From contig NZ_FOEF01000003.1 in the NCBI RefSeq assembly GCF_900110575.1, forward strand, positions 124,001 through 188,000: a stretch of DNA of 64,000 nt, in the 5' to 3' direction. The translations under genes were made by a program, and so were the position numbers. This stretch comes from Amycolatopsis saalfeldensis. Lineage in GTDB: Bacteria; Actinomycetota; Actinomycetes; Mycobacteriales; Pseudonocardiaceae. This document shows, piece by piece, positions 16,635 through 25,458 of the stretch. The notes under the pieces were generated by a model. That model did no database searches. It was not told the origin of the DNA and was given only the letters and a program-made list of their open reading frames with translations. Numbering within the stretch: the stretch's first letter is position 1; each line of letters opens with the position of its first letter.

Positions 16635-17276
16635 GTGCGGAAACTCAAGGCCGCCCGCCGGCCGGAGATCGTCGGGGCGGCGGTGGAGCTGGCCGCCGAA
16701 CGCGGTCCGGCCGCGGTGTCGATGCGCTCGGTCGCGGCCCGGCTCGGGCTCACGCCGATGGCGCTGTACGGCTATTTCCGCGGCAAGGACGACCTGCTCG
16801 ACGCCGTCGCCTGCCACCTGATGGGCCTGCTGCCCGAGCCGGGCGCGGAACTCCCGCCGCTGGAACGGCTGCGGCGGCTCGCCGGGGGACTGCGCGATCT
16901 CGCCCGGGCGCATCCGGCGTTGGCGGGCTTGCTGTTCACCGCCGGCGCGTCCGCTGCCGACGAGGCGCTGGTGGTCACCGACCGCTGGTACGCGGCGCTG
17001 CTCGACGCCGGTGTGCCGGCCGCGGACGTGCCCCGCCTGGAGCGGCTGCTGACCACGTTCGTGGCGGGGTTTGTGCTGTCCGAGGTCGAGGGGCGGTTCG
17101 CCGCGGCCCGCCGGGCCGCACGGTCGCGCCGGGCTCGCTTCGCCCCCGCCGACCTGCCGGGCCACCACCGCCTCGGCACCCGGCTCGACCCGGACGTCGC
17201 CTGGGACACCGAGTTCGGCGACGACCTGACCGCCCTGCTGGGCGTCGTCGAGGCCGCCGCCCTGCGGGACTCGTGA
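16635..17276 (+). CDS. TetR/AcrR-family transcriptional regulator
   Basis: A 213-residue regulator. The N-terminal helix-turn-helix reads IVGAAVELAAERGPAAVSM and LGLTPMALYGYFRGKDDLLDAV. The C-terminal ligand domain resembles TetR_C of the class with a HPALAGLLFTAG helix. The GTG start at 16635 gives VRKLKAARR and is favoured by family length; an in-frame GTG further upstream would add about 20 residues. It is divergent from the J-domain/NERD gene and is the only regulator next to it, so that gene is the most likely target. The stop codon lies inside a palindromic terminator, and the protein ends ...RDS. Confidence 0.85.
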   Translation: MRKLKAARRPEIVGAAVELAAERGPAAVSMRSVAARLGLTPMALYGYFRGKDDLLDAVACHLMGLLPEPGAELPPLERLRRLAGGLRDLARAHPALAGLLFTAGASAADEALVVTDRWYAALLDAGVPAADVPRLERLLTTFVAGFVLSEVEGRFAAARRAARSRRARFAPADLPGHHRLGTRLDPDVAWDTEFGDDLTALLGVVEAAALRDS

Positions 17277-17317
17277 GTGTTCCGGACGGTTCCAACCGGG
17301 CGGAACACTCACGAGTC
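17268..17317. terminator. Bidirectional palindromic terminator (GACTCGTGAGTGTT family, copy 1)
   Basis: A perfect 17-bp stem: GACTCGTGAGTGTTCCG (17268-17284) against its complement at 17301-17317, with a loop that holds a second hairpin CGGTT-CC-AACCG. It lies between the convergent TetR and ROK regulator genes. The TetR stop TGA (17274-17276) is within the left arm, and the ROK stop begins 2 nt past the right arm. Related copies occur at 24366-24419, 50239-50270 (split by an IS) and, as a variant, 62941-62978. Confidence 0.85.
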
Positions 17318-17318
17318 T

Positions 17319-18557
17319 TCAGGCGCGGCGCGGCTCGCGGCGGTCGAACACCAGCTCGCGGGCGGTGCCGAGCGCGGTGGTGATCGCGCCGGCCAGCACG
17401 GCCTCCGAGCCCAGCTGCCCGGCGATGATCTCCGCGGCGAACGGCGTCGTCGCGGCGAGGGTGCGGCGCATCGGCTCGGCGAGCAGGTCCGCGTTGCCGC
17501 CGATGCCGCCGCCGAGGACGATCAGGCCGGGGTCGAGCACGGCCGTCACCGCGGCCACCACGTGCGCCAGGTGCACGGCTTCGGCCTCGACCACCTGCCG
17601 GGCCAGCGGATCGCCTTCGCGCGCGAGGCGGAAGACGTCCTTCGCCGTACGGGCCTTGCCGACCCCCAGCTCGCGGGCGTGCGCGACCACGGCGTGCGCC
17701 GCCGCGGCGTCCTCCATCGGGCCCGGCCGCTTGGCGCGGGCGCCGCCGGAGCCGACCGGCAGGTCCGCGATCTCGCCGGCCGCGCCGTGGGCGCCGCGGA
17801 ACAGCCTGCCGTCCACCAGCACGCCCATCCCGATGCCGGTGCCGACGGTCAGGCACACCAGCACGTCGACCCCCAGCGCGGCGCCGAGCGCGTGCTCGCC
17901 GACGGCGCACAGGTTCGCGTCGTTCTCCACCACCAGCTGCGAGCCGTGCGCGCCCAGCTCGTCGGCCAGCTCGTGCAGCAGGCCCTTGCGCTCCCAGCCG
18001 GGCAGGTTCGGGGCGCGGTGCACGGTGCCGGTGCGCGCGTCCGGGATGCCCGGTGTGCCGACGACCGTGGCGACGACGTCCCCCGGCGCCAGCCCGGCCG
18101 CCGCCACCGTCCGCGAGACCGCCTCGCTGACCGTCCGCACGAGCGCGCCGGCCGAACGGCAGCGGTTCGGCTCGTCGAGCCGCGCGACGATGCTGCCGTC
18201 GAGATCCGCGACGGCCACGCGGATCGAGCGCCGCCCGATGTCCACCCCCGCCACGTGCCCCGCCTCGGGCGCGGCCCGGTACACCACGGCCGCCCGCCCC
18301 GGCCCGGACAGGCTGTGCCCGGCCGCCCGGACGAGCCCGTACTGCTCCAGATCGAGCAACGCCTGCCCGACGGTGGGCTTCGACAACCCGGTGTCCCCGG
18401 CGATCTGCGGGCGGGTCGCCTCACCGTGGTCGCGCAGCCGCTGCAGCACCAGACGCTGGTTCAACGCCCGCATACTCGCGGGCGTCCCGACTTGCGGCGC
18501 GGGCCCGAGCGGCCGCCCCGTCTCCGTCGCGGTGATCGCTCGCAGCTCGCGCGCCAT
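17319..18557 (-). CDS. ROK-family transcriptional regulator
   Basis: A 412-residue NagC/XylR-type regulator. The N-terminal winged helix-turn-helix is LRDHGEATRPQIAGDTGLSKPTVGQALLDLEQYGLV. The sugar-kinase-like ROK domain follows with GVDIGRRSIRVAVADLDG, GTPGIPDARTG, ENDANLCAVGEHALG and GTGIGMGVLVDG. The ROK zinc motif (CxCGxxGCxE) is absent; GSGGARAKRPGPMED replaces it. ATG 18557 follows a strong AAGGAGGACGC. The frame stays open upstream through a 51-bp repeat array to 19085, but codon third positions there are less G+C-biased, so the shorter start is preferred. It is divergent from an amino-sugar operon (permease, GH2, ROK kinase) and probably represses it in the absence of a sugar ligand. 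Confidence 0.9.
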   Translation of the reverse strand: MARELRAITATETGRPLGPAPQVGTPASMRALNQRLVLQRLRDHGEATRPQIAGDTGLSKPTVGQALLDLEQYGLVRAAGHSLSGPGRAAVVYRAAPEAGHVAGVDIGRRSIRVAVADLDGSIVARLDEPNRCRSAGALVRTVSEAVSRTVAAAGLAPGDVVATVVGTPGIPDARTGTVHRAPNLPGWERKGLLHELADELGAHGSQLVVENDANLCAVGEHALGAALGVDVLVCLTVGTGIGMGVLVDGRLFRGAHGAAGEIADLPVGSGGARAKRPGPMEDAAAAHAVVAHARELGVGKARTAKDVFRLAREGDPLARQVVEAEAVHLAHVVAAVTAVLDPGLIVLGGGIGGNADLLAEPMRRTLAATTPFAAEIIAGQLGSEAVLAGAITTALGTARELVFDRREPRRA

Positions 18558-18599
18558 GCGTCCTCCTTGCGCCCCATTTTCTTGCGCCCCATTGTTCGC

Positions 18600-18875
18600 G
18601 CCGCTGCCCGGGCTTCGCGGTGTTTGCCCGGCTTGTGCGCCGGTGGTCGCGCCGTTGCCGGGCGTCCGTGGCGTTTGCTCGCCTTGTGTCCCGTTGCCCG
18701 AGCCACTACCCGGCACCGGCCCTCGCGGCGCTGTCCGGCCGCCGTGTGCCTCGTTGTCTGTGCCGCTGCCCGGGCTGCGTGGCGTTTGCCTGGCTTGTGC
18801 CTCGTTGTTCGCGCCGTTGCCGGGCGTCCGTGGCGTTTGCCCGCCGTGTGCCCCGTTGCCCGAGCCACCACCCAA
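18600..18875. repeat. 51-bp minisatellite upstream of the ROK regulator
   Basis: The GTTTGC landmark recurs at 18622, 18673, 18784 and 18835, with a degenerate unit near 18733; the period is 51 bp (one step of 60). Since 51 is divisible by three, the reverse strand encodes a 17-residue repeat of the type QTPRTPGNGANNEAQAR in frame with the ROK regulator. It lies between that gene's ribosome-binding site and the divergent permease promoter, so it is either a long repetitive 5' leader or an N-terminal extension used from a far upstream start. Confidence 0.75.
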
Positions 18876-19090
18876 CCCCCGCCGCGCCCTACGTCCGCCT
18901 TGCGTTCCACCATTCGCGCCGCCACGGCCCGCCGGATCTGGGGCCGGGGGTGACACTGGGTCCCGTGTCACCGCCGCCACCTGCGGCTCGTCCCCTCCCG
19001 CACCGTCCGCTGCCACGCTCTCCCCGTCCTCGCTTCGCTCGTGTTTCCACAACTTTACAAACGGATCCCTTCCGGCCCCGTACATCTTAT

Positions 19091-19109
19091 GTTAAGAAGC
19101 TTTACTAAC
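19091..19109. promoter_or_regulatory. Putative ROK-type operator before the amino-sugar operon
   Basis: GTTAAGAAGCTTTACTAAC is an AT-rich imperfect palindrome with GTTA/TAAC ends and an AAGCTT core, set in otherwise G+C-rich DNA, 20 bp upstream of the permease start. AT-rich palindromes with GTTA-type ends and TTTACTAA-like half-sites are characteristic of NagC/XylR/ROK regulators, and a ROK regulator gene is divergent. Assignment is inference. Confidence 0.5.
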
Positions 19110-19128
19110 TATCGGATGGAGGCACGAC

Positions 19129-20577
19129 GTGAGCTCACCCACCCGTTCGGGGGGCCCGGGGGCGGCGGACCTTTCGCCCACCGGCCTCGAACGCAAGATC
19201 GGGCCGCTGCAGGCGACGGCGATCAACATGACGCAGATGTGCGGGATCGGCCCGTTCGTCACCATCCCCGCGATGGTCGCGACCATGGGCGGCCCGCAGG
19301 CGATGTTCGGCTGGATCATCGGCGCGATCATCGCGCTGGCCGACGGCCTCGTGTGGGCCGAGCTCGGCGCCGCGCTGCCCGGCGCGGGTGGCACGTACGT
19401 CTACCTTCGCGAGGCGTTCCAGTACCGCACCGGGCGGCTGATGCCGTTCCTGTTCGCGTGGAGCGCGGTGCTGTTCATCCCGCTGATCATGTCCACCGGC
19501 ATCATCGGGCTGGTCCAGTACCTCGGCTACCTGATCCCCGGCGTGACCGACGACGCCGGCACCACCCCGCTCGGCAAGGTCATCGGCATCGCCGTCGTCC
19601 TGGTGATCGTGCTGGCGCTGTTCCGCCGCATCGGGCAGATCAGCAAGCTCACCACCGGGCTGTTCGTCATCATGCTGTTCGCCGTGCTGGCCGTGATCGT
19701 CGCGGCCTTCTCGCACTTCAGCGGCGCGCAAGCGTTCGCCTTCACGCCCGGCGCGTTCGGCTCGGGCGGCGCGTTCTGGGGCGGCCTCGGCGCCGGCCTG
19801 ATCATCGCGATCTACGACTACCTCGGCTACAACACTTCCGCCTACCTCGGCGGCGAGGTGCGCAACCCCGGCCGGACGCTGCCCCGCTCGATCATCTACT
19901 CCATCCTCGGCATCATGTCGCTGTACTTCCTGCTCCAGGTGGGCGTGCTCGGCTCGATCCCGTTGGAGGAGCTGAAGAGCGCGACGTCGGTCGCCTCGAG
20001 CGTGCTGGAACAGGCGTGGGGCACGGTCACCGCGAAGGTGATCACCGTCTTCATCGTCATCGCGGCGATCGGCTCGGTGTTCGCGGGTCTGCTCGGCGGC
20101 TCGCGCGTGCCGTTCGAAGCCGCGCGCGACAAGGTTTTCCTGCCGGTCTTCGCCAAGCTGCACCCGCGGCTGAACCTGCCCACCGCGGGCGTGCTCACCA
20201 TGGGCGTGATCACCGCGATCGGCTCGCTGTTCACCCTGACCGACGTCATCAACGCCGCCGTCACGGTGCTCGTGATCATCCAGTCACTCGCGCAGGTCGC
20301 CGCCATCGTGGTGCTGCGCCGCCGTCAGCCTCGATTGGACCGGCCGTACCGGCAGTGGCTCTACCCGGTCCCGACGATCATCGCGCTCGCCGGCTGGGTG
20401 TACATCTACGTCTCGGCCACCTGGCTCTCGATCATCCTGTCCGTGGCGTGGATCGTGCTCGGCGTCGTCGCCTTCTTGATCTACGCGGCGGCCGAGAAGG
20501 CGTGGCCGTTCGGGCCGAAGGACATCCGCGAGGCGTTCGCTTCGCCGCACACCACCAGTGAAGGGGCTGAGGCATGA
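19129..20577 (+). CDS. APC-superfamily permease, first gene of an amino-sugar operon
   Basis: A 482-residue transporter with about twelve membrane helices. The N-terminus has QATAINMTQMCGIGPFVTIPAMVATMGG, matching the substrate-binding unwound helix 1 of the amino acid-polyamine-organocation family, followed by GADGLVWAELGAALPGAGGTYVYLREAF-like features (ELGAALPGAGGTYVYLREAF). GTG 19129 is preceded by GGAGG at a 7-nt spacing. Its stop overlaps the start of the GH2 gene (ATGA), so the permease is translationally coupled to an exo-glucosaminidase and a sugar kinase. APC carriers normally move amino acids or amines; here glucosamine or a related amine is a reasonable but untested substrate. Confidence 0.88.
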   Translation: MSSPTRSGGPGAADLSPTGLERKIGPLQATAINMTQMCGIGPFVTIPAMVATMGGPQAMFGWIIGAIIALADGLVWAELGAALPGAGGTYVYLREAFQYRTGRLMPFLFAWSAVLFIPLIMSTGIIGLVQYLGYLIPGVTDDAGTTPLGKVIGIAVVLVIVLALFRRIGQISKLTTGLFVIMLFAVLAVIVAAFSHFSGAQAFAFTPGAFGSGGAFWGGLGAGLIIAIYDYLGYNTSAYLGGEVRNPGRTLPRSIIYSILGIMSLYFLLQVGVLGSIPLEELKSATSVASSVLEQAWGTVTAKVITVFIVIAAIGSVFAGLLGGSRVPFEAARDKVFLPVFAKLHPRLNLPTAGVLTMGVITAIGSLFTLTDVINAAVTVLVIIQSLAQVAAIVVLRRRQPRLDRPYRQWLYPVPTIIALAGWVYIYVSATWLSIILSVAWIVLGVVAFLIYAAAEKAWPFGPKDIREAFASPHTTSEGAEA

Positions 20578-23483
20578 GGAAACCGCCCATGGCCAGGATC
20601 GCCGCGGCCGCCGCGCTGATCCTGGTGCCCGGCGTGCTGAGCGTGGCCGCGCCCGCCTCGGCACAGGTCACGCCGGAGCAGCACACGACGGCCAAGCCGC
20701 ACGGCCTGTCCACGATCGGCCTGGCCGGCTGGCAGGTGCTCACCACCGCGAGCGTCAAGGACGGCGGCGCCAAGGTCTCCACCCCCGGCTATCCGACCGC
20801 GGGCTGGCTGCCGGTCAAGCCGGACGACGCCGGCGCGCCCGGCACCGAGATCAACGCGCTGGTGCAGAACGGCAAGTGCCCGGACGTCTTCTACTCCGAC
20901 AACATGCGCAAGTGCTTCGGCTACGTCGACAAGGTCGGCCCCGTGGTGACGAAGCCGTTCTCCGACCCGTGGTGGTACCGCACGGACTTCGACCCGTCGT
21001 TCACCAAGGGGAAAAACGGGCAGCTGACCATCCCGGGCATCGTCGGCGAGGGCGACGTCTGGGTCAACGGCACCCTGGTGGCGGGCAAGGACGTGGTCAG
21101 CGGCGCGTTCGCCGGGCACACCTTCGACGTGACCAAGCTGCTCAAGCCGGGCAAGAACAGCCTGGCGATCAAGGTCTACCCGAACGACCCGCTCAAGATG
21201 TACACGCTCGACCAGGTGGACTGGGGCCAGATCCCGCCGGACAACAACACCGGCCTCCAGTACCCGCCGACGCTGCAGCTGTCCGACGCGCTCACCGGCG
21301 GCAACGCCCACGTGGTGCAGGACAACGCGGCGGACCTGTCGACGTCGTCGCTCACGGTGAAGGTGGACGTCACGAACAACGCGGCCACCGCGCAGACCGG
21401 TGACGTCGCGGCCACCGTCACCCCACCGGGCGGTGGCGCGCCGGTCGTGGTCGAGCAGCGTGTCACCGTGCCCGCGCACGCCAAGCAGACCGTCTCGTTC
21501 ACCCCGGCGAAGTTCGGGCAGCTGAAGATCCGCCGACCGCAGGTGTGGTGGCCGTACTCGATGGGAGCGCAGCCGCTGTACACGCTCGGCACCGCGGTTT
21601 CCCAGGGCGGCGTGCTGTCCACCTCCTCCTCGGACACGTTCGGCATCCGCACGGTGACCTCGAAGCTGGTCGGCAAGTCCACCCCGCTGCCCGACGGCGC
21701 GCGCCAGTTCGCCGTCAACGGCAAGGACTTCGTGTTCCGCGGCGGCGGTTTCGCGCCGGACCTGTTCCTGCGCTACGACAAGGCCGACACCGCGCACCAG
21801 CTCGCGCTGATCAAGAACCTGGGCCTGTCCGGCGTCCGGCTCGAGGGCCACGACATGCCGCAGGACTTCTACGACCAGGCCGACCGCGCCGGGCTGCTGG
21901 TGATCGGCGGCTTCCTGTGCTGTGACGCCTGGCAGCCGGAGGACGCCTCGAAGCTGACCGACCGCGACTACACGATCATGCACGACTCGGCTTACTCGAT
22001 CGGGCAGCGCGAGCGCAGCCACCCCAGCGTCTTCAACTACGGCTGGAGCGACAACGAGCCGGTCGCGCGGCAGGAGAGCGAGACGCTCAAGGCCTTCAAG
22101 GAAGCCGACTTCCAGGTTCCGGTGATCGCCTCGGCCGAGTACAAGAGCACGCCGACGCTGGGCAGTTCGGGGGAGAAGGAGGGGCCTTACGATTGGGTCC
22201 CGCCGTCCTACTGGTACGACACCTCGCACTTCGACAAGACCGATTCCAGCCGTACCAACGCGGGCGGCTCGTGGGGCTTCGCCAGCGAACAGAGCGCCGG
22301 GCACACCGTGCCGACGCTGGACTCGATCAAGCGGTTCCTCTCCCCGGCCGAGCAGGCGAAGCTGTGGCAGGACCCGGCGTACAACCAGTACCACGCCAAT
22401 TTCGAGCCCGACCACGGTGGTTACGCCTTCGGCACGCTGTACACATTGGACAACTCCATCACCCACCGGTACGGCGCCTGGAACTCGCTCGAGTCCTATG
22501 TGGAGTCCGCGCAGCTCGCGAACTACGAGAACACCCGCTCGCAGTTCGAGTCCTTCCTGGCGCACTCGACCGACAAGAACAACCCGTCGACCGGCGTCGT
22601 CTACTGGCAGCTGAACAAGGGCTGGCCGACGCTGCTCTGGTCGCTCTACAACGACGACGGCGACCAGGCGGGCGCCTTCTTCGGCGCGAAGAAGGCCAAC
22701 AAGCCGTTGCACGCGATCTACGGCTACGACACGGGCCAGGTGACCGTCGACAACCTCGGCGCCACCGCGCAGTCCGGGCTTTCCGTGCAGGCCAAGGTCT
22801 ACGACACGGCGGGCAAGGTGCTCGACGACCAGACCGCGAAGAACGTTTCGCTCGGCAGCCAGGGCGTGCAGACCGGCGTGCTGAAGCCGAAGGTGCCGTC
22901 CGAGACGAAGGCGCCGGCCAAGGCGCAGGTCTACTTCGTCGAGCTGCAGGTCAGCCAGGGCGGCAAGGTCGTCGACCGCAACGTCTACTGGATGTCCACG
23001 CAGAAGGACGTCGTCGACTGGGGCAAGACCCTGGGCCAGCCGCAGGCGACGCTGAGCCAGTACAGCGACTTCACGGCGCTGCAGGACCTGCCGAAGTCAC
23101 AGGTCGGCGTGACCGCTTCGACCAAGGCCGCGCCCGGGCCGGACGGCGCCGACACCGCGACCACGGTGACGGTGACCAACACCTCGAAGACCCCGGCCGT
23201 CGGGTTCTTCCTGCGGGCCGACGTCCGCCGGGGCACCCCGGACGGGCACGAGGCCGCCGGTGACAACCAGCTGGCCGCGGCGACCTGGGACGACAACGAC
23301 ATCACGTTGTGGCCCGGGCAGTCGCAGACGCTGACCGTCAGCTACAAGGCGGCGGACCTGCACGGCGCGCCGGCCGTGATCAGCGTCGACGGGTTCAACA
23401 CCGGCAGCGTCGTGGTGCCGGCCGGTGGGCGCGGCGGCGGGCACGCGGCCGTTCCGCCGAAGGTCGAGGGGACCCGCGAGTGA
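20574..23483 (+). CDS. Secreted GH2 exo-beta-D-glucosaminidase-like enzyme
   Basis: A 969-residue exported glycosidase. A signal peptide (MARIAAAAALILVPGVLSVAAPASA) is followed by a GH2 sugar-binding beta domain with PWWYRTDF, immunoglobulin-like domains, a TIM barrel and C-terminal Ig-like domains. The pattern matches Amycolatopsis CsxA: Asp493 in YGWSDNEP corresponds to the catalytic acid and Glu572 in GFASEQSAGHTVP to the nucleophile, 79 residues apart. Ordinary GH2 beta-galactosidases have NE at the acid site, so the Asp supports exo-beta-glucosaminidase activity, releasing GlcN from chitosan oligomers. The gene overlaps both the upstream permease and the downstream ROK kinase by 4 bp. 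Other beta-amino-glycosides remain possible substrates. Confidence 0.82.
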   Translation: MRKPPMARIAAAAALILVPGVLSVAAPASAQVTPEQHTTAKPHGLSTIGLAGWQVLTTASVKDGGAKVSTPGYPTAGWLPVKPDDAGAPGTEINALVQNGKCPDVFYSDNMRKCFGYVDKVGPVVTKPFSDPWWYRTDFDPSFTKGKNGQLTIPGIVGEGDVWVNGTLVAGKDVVSGAFAGHTFDVTKLLKPGKNSLAIKVYPNDPLKMYTLDQVDWGQIPPDNNTGLQYPPTLQLSDALTGGNAHVVQDNAADLSTSSLTVKVDVTNNAATAQTGDVAATVTPPGGGAPVVVEQRVTVPAHAKQTVSFTPAKFGQLKIRRPQVWWPYSMGAQPLYTLGTAVSQGGVLSTSSSDTFGIRTVTSKLVGKSTPLPDGARQFAVNGKDFVFRGGGFAPDLFLRYDKADTAHQLALIKNLGLSGVRLEGHDMPQDFYDQADRAGLLVIGGFLCCDAWQPEDASKLTDRDYTIMHDSAYSIGQRERSHPSVFNYGWSDNEPVARQESETLKAFKEADFQVPVIASAEYKSTPTLGSSGEKEGPYDWVPPSYWYDTSHFDKTDSSRTNAGGSWGFASEQSAGHTVPTLDSIKRFLSPAEQAKLWQDPAYNQYHANFEPDHGGYAFGTLYTLDNSITHRYGAWNSLESYVESAQLANYENTRSQFESFLAHSTDKNNPSTGVVYWQLNKGWPTLLWSLYNDDGDQAGAFFGAKKANKPLHAIYGYDTGQVTVDNLGATAQSGLSVQAKVYDTAGKVLDDQTAKNVSLGSQGVQTGVLKPKVPSETKAPAKAQVYFVELQVSQGGKVVDRNVYWMSTQKDVVDWGKTLGQPQATLSQYSDFTALQDLPKSQVGVTASTKAAPGPDGADTATTVTVTNTSKTPAVGFFLRADVRRGTPDGHEAAGDNQLAAATWDDNDITLWPGQSQTLTVSYKAADLHGAPAVISVDGFNTGSVVVPAGGRGGGHAAVPPKVEGTRE

Positions 23484-24367
23484 CGTCCGAAGAACTGGTC
23501 CTGGGCATCGATTTCGGCGGCACGAAAGTGGCGCTGGGCCTCGCCCGCCGCGACGGCACCCTGCTGGCCACGCGCCGGCTGGACACCGACGCGGCGGCGG
23601 GGGCCGAGCAGGTGGTGACGCGCGCGCTCGCCGGGGCCAGGTCCCTGGTCTCGGACGCGTACGCGCACCTCGGCTCGGTGGGCGTGGTCAGCCCCGGGAT
23701 CGTGCTGCCGGACCGCATCCTCCTCGCGCCGAACGTGCCGGGGTGGGAGCGGCTGCACCTGAAGGAGCTGGTGGCCGCCGAGTTCCCGGACCTGCCGATC
23801 GCGGTCGGCACGGACGCGAAGGCGGCGGCGCTGGCGGAGTGGAAGTGGGGCACGCTCGCCGGGGCCGACCCGGCGGTGTTCCTCTCGCTGGGCACCGGCA
23901 TCGCGGCGGCGGTGCTGGTCGGCGGCCGGCTGCTGACCGGCGCCAACGGGGCCGCGGGGGAGATCGGCTACAACCTGCTCGCCCCGCCGGACACCGACGG
24001 TTTCGCCAGCGGGGCGGCGCCGCTGGAGGAGGCCGTCGGCGGGCGCGGGCTGGGCAGCCGGGCGAGCGCGCTGCTCGGCCGCCCGGTCACCGCCGGCGAG
24101 CTGTTCGCCTTGGCCCGGGAGAACACCCAGGCCAAGGAGCTGGTCACGGCGGCGCTCGACGAGCTGTCCATGCACGTGGCCAACCTGGCGATCGCGTTCG
24201 ACCCGCAACGCGTCGCGGTGGGCGGCGGGCTGGTCCGCTCGGCCGACGTGCTGCTGCCCGCCCTGCGCGACCGCCTGGCCGCGGCCGTGCCGTTCCCGCC
24301 CGAGCTGGTCCCGGCGCGGTTCGACCAGGACGCTTCCCTGCTGGGCGCCGTCGCGCTCGCGCTCTAG
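23480..24367 (+). CDS. ROK-family sugar kinase (probable glucosamine or hexose kinase)
   Basis: A 295-residue cytosolic kinase. The phosphate loop is GIDFGGTKVALGLARRDG; GTDAKAAALAEWKWG corresponds to the catalytic DxG-like region and SLGTGIAAAVLVGG to the adenosine/phosphate-2 motif, with a GxGGG near the end (VAVGGGLV). The zinc-binding CxCGxxGCxE motif of most ROK kinases is missing; the segment reads APPDTDGFASGAAPLEE. GTG 23480 overlaps the GH2 stop codon. Coupling with an exo-glucosaminidase suggests it phosphorylates the released, imported sugar at C6, but the substrate is inferred from context. A palindromic terminator directly follows and includes the end of the stop codon. Confidence 0.85.
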   Translation: MTSEELVLGIDFGGTKVALGLARRDGTLLATRRLDTDAAAGAEQVVTRALAGARSLVSDAYAHLGSVGVVSPGIVLPDRILLAPNVPGWERLHLKELVAAEFPDLPIAVGTDAKAAALAEWKWGTLAGADPAVFLSLGTGIAAAVLVGGRLLTGANGAAGEIGYNLLAPPDTDGFASGAAPLEEAVGGRGLGSRASALLGRPVTAGELFALARENTQAKELVTAALDELSMHVANLAIAFDPQRVAVGGGLVRSADVLLPALRDRLAAAVPFPPELVPARFDQDASLLGAVALAL

Positions 24368-24419
24368 GACTCGTGAGTGTTTACGCCGGTTCTAACCGGC
24401 GTGAACACTCACGAGTCCT
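24366..24419. terminator. Bidirectional palindromic terminator (GACTCGTGAGTGTT family, copy 2)
   Basis: A 26-bp stem (24366-24391 with 24394-24419) with one G-T type mismatch and only 2 nt between the arms. It separates the convergent ROK kinase and LacI genes. The left arm starts within the kinase TAG stop; the LacI stop TGA (24409-24411) is inside the right arm. The shared first 14 bases are the same as in copy 1, while the inner stem differs, so the outer arm is the conserved part. Confidence 0.88.
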
Positions 24420-25419
24420 TGCGGACCCGGGTCGATTCGCGGACCACGAGTTCCGGGGTGAAGACGACCTGACGGCGTTGCGGCGGCTCGTCGCCGGTCT
24501 CGGCGAGCAGGAGGCTCGCGGCGGTGCGGCCGAGGCGCAGCGCGGGCTGGCGCACCGACGTCAGCGGGACCGCCGCCGCGCCGGCGAACTCGATGTCGTC
24601 GTACCCGACGATCGCCATCTCAGCGGGGACCCGGACGCCCGCGCCGACCATCGCCTGCAGCACGCCGAGGGCGAGCAAGTCGTTGGCGCAGAACACCGCC
24701 GTCGGGCGGGGGCTCATGCCGAGCAGGCGCGCGCCGGCGTCGCGGCCCGAGCTGACGTCCAGGCCGATCGCCTCCAGCACGGACAGCTCGGCGCCGGACC
24801 CGGCCAGCCCCGAGCGCACGCCCCGGTCGCGGTCGCGGCACTGGGTGAGCAGCATCGGGCCGTTCACGAACGCGATCCGCCGGTGCCCGGTCTCCAGCAG
24901 GTGCCGCGCCGCGAGCTCCCCGCCGGCGACGTCGTCCACCGACACCGAGCTGGCGTCCTCCGCCGGCACCTTGCGGTCCACGAACACGTACGGGATCCCG
25001 CTTCGCCGGAATGCCTGCATCGCGTCGCCGGCCGTGTCGACCGGGCTCAGCAGCACCCCGCGGACCCGCTGCTCGGCGAGCATCGCGAGGTACGACGCCT
25101 CGGTCTCCACCCGCTGGCTGCTGTTGCAGGTGATGATGTTGAGCCCCTCGTCGTGCGCGGCCTCCTCGGCGCCGCGGGCGACGTCGACGAAAAACGGGTT
25201 GCCGAGGTCCAGCACCAGCAGCGCCAGGATCCGGCTGCGGCCGGCGCGCAGCTGCCGCGCGGACTCGTCGCGGACGTAGCCCAGCTCCTGGATCACCGAC
25301 AGCACGCGGTTGCGCGTGGCGGTGGCGACCACGTGCGGCCGGTTGACCACATTGGACACCGTGCCGATCGAGACGCCGGCCTGCCTGGCCACGTCCTTGA
25401 TGCCGACCACGGCCCTCAT
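24409..25419 (-). CDS. LacI-family transcriptional regulator
   Basis: A 336-residue repressor-type protein. The N-terminal HTH is GIKDVARQAGVSIGTVSNVVNRP and the hinge helix is SARQLRAGRSRILALLV; the periplasmic-binding-like core follows with VDRKVPAEDASSVSVDD, HRRIAFVNG and FCANDLLALGVLQAM. The ATG is preceded by GAGGGGAG. It is divergent from the GH78 alpha-rhamnosidase gene, and a perfect TGAAACGTTTCA site lies 40 bp upstream of its own start, so it likely controls both itself and the glycosidase. The protein ends ...KDS because its stop lies in a palindromic terminator. Confidence 0.9.
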   Translation of the reverse strand: MRAVVGIKDVARQAGVSIGTVSNVVNRPHVVATATRNRVLSVIQELGYVRDESARQLRAGRSRILALLVLDLGNPFFVDVARGAEEAAHDEGLNIITCNSSQRVETEASYLAMLAEQRVRGVLLSPVDTAGDAMQAFRRSGIPYVFVDRKVPAEDASSVSVDDVAGGELAARHLLETGHRRIAFVNGPMLLTQCRDRDRGVRSGLAGSGAELSVLEAIGLDVSSGRDAGARLLGMSPRPTAVFCANDLLALGVLQAMVGAGVRVPAEMAIVGYDDIEFAGAAAVPLTSVRQPALRLGRTAASLLLAETGDEPPQRRQVVFTPELVVRESTRVRKDS

Positions 25420-25458
25420 CTCCCCTCGATGAACTCAAAAGCCAGCGTAACACGCATA

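Noticed and set aside
18558..19085. N-terminal extension of the ROK regulator to position 19085
   Set aside because: A strong ribosome-binding site precedes ATG 18557, ROK regulators start there, and codon bias in the repeat is weaker; kept as an open question in the findings.
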